NCBI RefSeq assembly: GCF_001442625.1
Contig: NZ_LMZQ01000003.1
Span: forward strand, 372,001 to 436,000
Reading direction: 5' to 3'
DNA length: 64,000 bases
Source of the DNA: Pedobacter ginsenosidimutans
GTDB taxonomy: Bacteria; Bacteroidota; Bacteroidia; Sphingobacteriales; Sphingobacteriaceae
Shown one piece after another: positions 61,194-64,000 of this stretch. The notes beneath the pieces were generated by a model. The model saw only the letters and a list, made by a program, of their open reading frames with translations. It ran no database searches and was not told the DNA's origin. Numbering within the stretch: position 1 is the first letter of the stretch; each line of letters starts with the position of its first letter. The position numbers and the translations under genes were made by a program.

Positions 61194-62801
61194 ATGAAAA
61201 AAAACACTCGAAATAACGTACTGATCGCTGCAAGCTATTCTGTAATTTTAATAGTGGGTATGTTTTTGGGCATAAAATTCATTAAAGATCAAGGCTTTGG
61301 CGTTAAAAAGAGTCCTCAACTCGCCAACAACAGCGATGAGAAATTAAATGAGATCTTACACATCATCAATGGTAATTATGTTGATGACATCAATACCGAT
61401 TCGCTTCAAAACTTACCCATAGATAGCGTTTTACACCAACTTGATCCACATAGTGTTTACCTGCCGCCAACCGATGCACAGGATATGACCGATAACCTGG
61501 AAGGGAACTTTGAGGGTGTGGGCATAGAATATTATATGCTTAACGATACCATGATGGTTACCGGCGTGGTTAAAGACGGCCCTGCTTACCAGGCCGGGAT
61601 AAAACTGGGCGATAAAATCCTAAGTATCGATACGGCAGTTGTAAGTGGAAGAAACTTACCAAAAGACCAACTTACCGGCCGATTTAAAGGTAGATCAGGA
61701 ACGGGTGTTAGCGTGGTACTTTTACATCCAGGAGCACCGCAAAGTAACCGCATTATGGTTACGCGAGGCAAAGTAAATATCAGCAGTATTGATGCCGCTT
61801 ATATGATCAATAACGAAACCGGTTATGTGCGGATCAGTAAATTTGGTGCCAATACCGATAACGACTTCTCTGCTGCAGCCAATAACCTGAAAGCAAGAGG
61901 CATGAAAAAACTGATTCTTGATTTGCGCGACAATGGAGGCGGCTATTTTACTGCTGCTACAGGACTGGCCGATCAGTTTTTGGGCGAGAACAAACTTATA
62001 GTATATACGCAGGGTAAACATGAACCACGCACCGATTATTTTTCTACGGGCACTGGTGCTTTTCAAAATGGCAAACTGGCTGTCCTGATTAATGAAAATA
62101 CCGCTTCGGCCAGCGAAATTGTAGCTGGAGCCATCCAGGATCTGGGGCGCGGAATTATTGTTGGCCGCCGTTCTTTTGGCAAAGGCTTGGTACAAGAGCA
62201 ATTTGCTTTTGGCGACGGCTCTGCATTGAACTTAACCATCGCGAGATATTACACACCATCTGGTCGTAGTATCCAAAAATCGTATAAAAAAGGTTACGAC
62301 GCTTACAAACACGAATTAGACGAACGCATGATGGATGGAGAGCTCACCGGAGACCGGACCTCATTTCAGGATTCTATTGAGAAAACAGAAGGTGTAAATA
62401 TCCAACCAACAAAAAAAAATAAACCTTTGGGCGGTATCCAGCCCGATGTATTTGTAAAATTAGATACGAGTGGCTACAATAAGTTTTACAGCAATTTAGT
62501 GAGCAAAAAAGTGCTTTCTGATTATGTATTTAATGTACTTACCAATAAGTATAGCGCGAGTTTTGTAGAGCAGAATATCAATATCTTTACCATAAATGAT
62601 AACGACTTTAAAGACTTTATCGGTTATCTTCAACGCAAAAATGTAACGATAGATCGTTTTCAATTGTATAATTCGAAAAATGTGATCTTGAATGATTTAA
62701 AAGCTTTGCTTTGCCGTTATTATCTGGGCGATGTAGGCTATTATAAGGCAGCAAACCAAACCGACAATGCTGTAAGACAAGCGCTACTTAACCTTCAATA
62801 G
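61194..62801 (+). CDS. S41 family C-terminal processing peptidase
   Basis: A 535-residue protease with an N-terminal membrane anchor (about 9-27), a PDZ domain (near 100-190; G-P-A-Y-Q-A-G-I-K-L-G-D-K-I), and an S41 domain. The catalytic Ser is in E-N-T-A-S-A-S-E-I-V-A-G near 300-311 and the general-base Lys in R-R-S-F-G-K-G-L near 325-332. It cleaves C-terminal ends of exported proteins. A long C-terminal extension follows (about 400-535). Confidence 0.94.
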   Translation: MKKNTRNNVLIAASYSVILIVGMFLGIKFIKDQGFGVKKSPQLANNSDEKLNEILHIINGNYVDDINTDSLQNLPIDSVLHQLDPHSVYLPPTDAQDMTDNLEGNFEGVGIEYYMLNDTMMVTGVVKDGPAYQAGIKLGDKILSIDTAVVSGRNLPKDQLTGRFKGRSGTGVSVVLLHPGAPQSNRIMVTRGKVNISSIDAAYMINNETGYVRISKFGANTDNDFSAAANNLKARGMKKLILDLRDNGGGYFTAATGLADQFLGENKLIVYTQGKHEPRTDYFSTGTGAFQNGKLAVLINENTASASEIVAGAIQDLGRGIIVGRRSFGKGLVQEQFAFGDGSALNLTIARYYTPSGRSIQKSYKKGYDAYKHELDERMMDGELTGDRTSFQDSIEKTEGVNIQPTKKNKPLGGIQPDVFVKLDTSGYNKFYSNLVSKKVLSDYVFNVLTNKYSASFVEQNINIFTINDNDFKDFIGYLQRKNVTIDRFQLYNSKNVILNDLKALLCRYYLGDVGYYKAANQTDNAVRQALLNLQ

Positions 62802-62926
62802 CCATATTTTATATTTCATGGGCGATAAATGCACAGCTTTAATTGAATTTTAATTTCGAGTAATTACACAAATACAAAATAATACTCTTAATCAAGAACA
62901 AAACATAATACTATATTTTGTTTTAT

Positions 62927-62934
62927 TAATTTTG
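62927..62934 (+). promoter_or_regulatory. Predicted -7 box of the histidine decarboxylase gene
   Basis: TAATTTTG matches TAnnTTTG and lies 18 bases before the ATG at 62953. Confidence 0.5.
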
Positions 62935-62952
62935 TCCGCAAATCATATCTTT

Positions 62953-64000
62953 ATGGAAGCGGGCAAATTACATGAAAAAGATCAACAGGTATTAAATGAT
63001 CTATTAGAGAACGTTAAGAAACAGACCGATTTATTTTTAGGTTACCCCGTTTCAAAAGACTTCGATTATCAGGCACTTTCTGATTTTTTAAAATACCCGA
63101 TGAACAACCTGGGTGATCCTTTCGTTACTTCGACCTATGCCGTAGGCTCGCGTGAACTCGAAAAAGAAGTAGTTCAGTTTTTTGCTGAACTATTCCGTGC
63201 GCCTGCAGATAACTGGTGGGGTTATGTAACCAATGGTGGCTCAGAAGGAAATCTTTATGGTTTATACCTTGCCCGCGAATTACATCCAAAAGGAATGGTT
63301 TATTACTCTGAAGCTACACATTATAGTGTGCAAAAAAACCTGCACTTACTCAATATGTCGAATATCGTTATCCGCACCCAGGAAAATGGAGAAATCGATT
63401 ACGAAGACCTTGAACACACCATTAGGATGAACCGTCACATGCCTGTTATCATTATGGCTAATATTGGCACCACCATGACCGAGGCCCGTGACGATGTGGC
63501 CAAAATTAAAAGCATCTTAAAAAAACTGGCTATCCAACATTATTATATCCATGCCGATGCTGCACTTTCTGGCACCTACAGTGCATTGATTGAACCCAGA
63601 CCAGCATTCGACTTTGAAGATGGCGCAGACAGCATCGCCATTAGCGGTCACAAGTTTTTTGGCTCGCCGATGCCTTGCGGTGTGGTGATTGCCAAAAAAT
63701 CGAACCGTGATCGGATTGCCCGTTCGGTGGCTTACATCGGAAGTGTTGATACCACCATTACCGGATCTAGAAATGGCCATAGCCCCTTATTTTTATGGTA
63801 CACCATTAAACGTTTGGGTATAACAGGTTTAAAAACCAGGGCCATGCACAGTTTAGCAACCGCAGCTTATACCGAACAAAAACTTAAAGCGCTGGGTATT
63901 GCTGCATGGCGAAACATGAATGCTATAACCGTAAACTTCCCTACCCCATCTGCAACAATCTGTAAAAAATGGCAGCTGGCTGCAGAGCAGGGAAATTCGC
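62953..64000 (+). CDS. hdc: PLP-dependent histidine decarboxylase (3' end outside window)
   Basis: About 349 residues are visible before the right edge. The PLP lysine is Lys 234 in S-G-H-K-F-F-G-S-P-M-P-C-G, the ring-binding Asp is 202 in H-A-D-A-A, and His 124 stacks on the cofactor. The N-terminal N-N-L-G-D-P-F and G-G-S-E-G-N segments are typical of the PLP form of histidine decarboxylase in Gram-negative bacteria, which makes histamine. A related decarboxylase with another substrate cannot be fully excluded. Confidence 0.88.
   Translation, partial: MEAGKLHEKDQQVLNDLLENVKKQTDLFLGYPVSKDFDYQALSDFLKYPMNNLGDPFVTSTYAVGSRELEKEVVQFFAELFRAPADNWWGYVTNGGSEGNLYGLYLARELHPKGMVYYSEATHYSVQKNLHLLNMSNIVIRTQENGEIDYEDLEHTIRMNRHMPVIIMANIGTTMTEARDDVAKIKSILKKLAIQHYYIHADAALSGTYSALIEPRPAFDFEDGADSIAISGHKFFGSPMPCGVVIAKKSNRDRIARSVAYIGSVDTTITGSRNGHSPLFLWYTIKRLGITGLKTRAMHSLATAAYTEQKLKALGIAAWRNMNAITVNFPTPSATICKKWQLAAEQGNS

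Noticed and set aside
61722..62201. 159-codon minus frame within the processing protease gene
   Set aside because: The S41 protease on the + strand is complete with catalytic residues; the opposite frame is a shadow.

Overview
The window looks like chromosomal DNA from a Bacteroidota bacterium, most likely a Pedobacter-like member of the Sphingobacteriaceae. The evidence is the gene set: type IX secretion/gliding proteins PorV and GldJ, an ExbB-ExbD-ExbD-TonB operon, a short NuoG, a FeoB-associated Cys-rich protein and DUF4159. AT-rich spacers also carry TAnnTTTG-type -7 promoter boxes. I saw no rRNA, tRNA, CRISPR array, transposase or prophage. The assignment rests on gene content and motif recognition; no database search was run.

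Layout. (1) 1-6472: two divergent esterase-like genes, then a tight + strand cluster of an ATP-grasp protein, a YbdK/GCS2-type carboxylate-amine ligase, a class I glutamine amidotransferase, a small membrane protein and a second ATP-grasp-like protein. This is a candidate pathway for an unknown peptide or amide. (2) 6759-9188: Cys-rich membrane peptide, Crp/Fnr regulator, YceI and pirin. (3) 9623-13027: a 1134-residue GH18-like / NodB deacetylase / GT2 fusion. (4) 13527-18046: membrane protein, ispF, porV and the divergent gldJ. (5) 18233-22803, minus strand: biotin carrier protein, DUF4159, rsmE, CNNM/CorC protein, pyrophosphatase and DedA. (6) 22845-36635, minus strand: the complete complex I operon nuoA to nuoN, interrupted between nuoF and nuoG by an ORF6N-domain gene. 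(7) 36718-42537, minus strand: exbB-exbD-exbD-tonB, a small membrane protein, a PstS-like lipoprotein and a TPR protein. (8) 42836-44431: pckA. (9) 44644-44994: a decayed TonB-receptor-plug-like gene. (10) 45479-50494: a Thr/Ile leader peptide with attenuator, then thrA-thrB-thrC. (11) 50821-54622: small secreted proteins, a PLP decarboxylase and metF. (12) 54695-58640: metH behind a SAM-I riboswitch. (13) 58752-62801: BI-1 family protein, a hypothetical protein, murQ and a C-terminal processing protease. (14) 62953 onward: histidine decarboxylase, cut by the window edge.

Most genes are core housekeeping genes. The least explained signal lies between them. At more than ten places, including gaps inside the nuo operon, there are 40-250 bp tracts of short degenerate words. 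Many have one word on the left arm and its complement on the right, so the RNA would fold into a long imperfect hairpin. Each tract has its own word. One tract lies inside metH and appears to enlarge a protein loop, one encodes the first residues of the DUF4159 protein, and one starts within the last codons of nuoE. Two tracts 52 kb apart share 31 identical bases. Separate REP-like palindromes (two types) and other dispersed repeats are also present.
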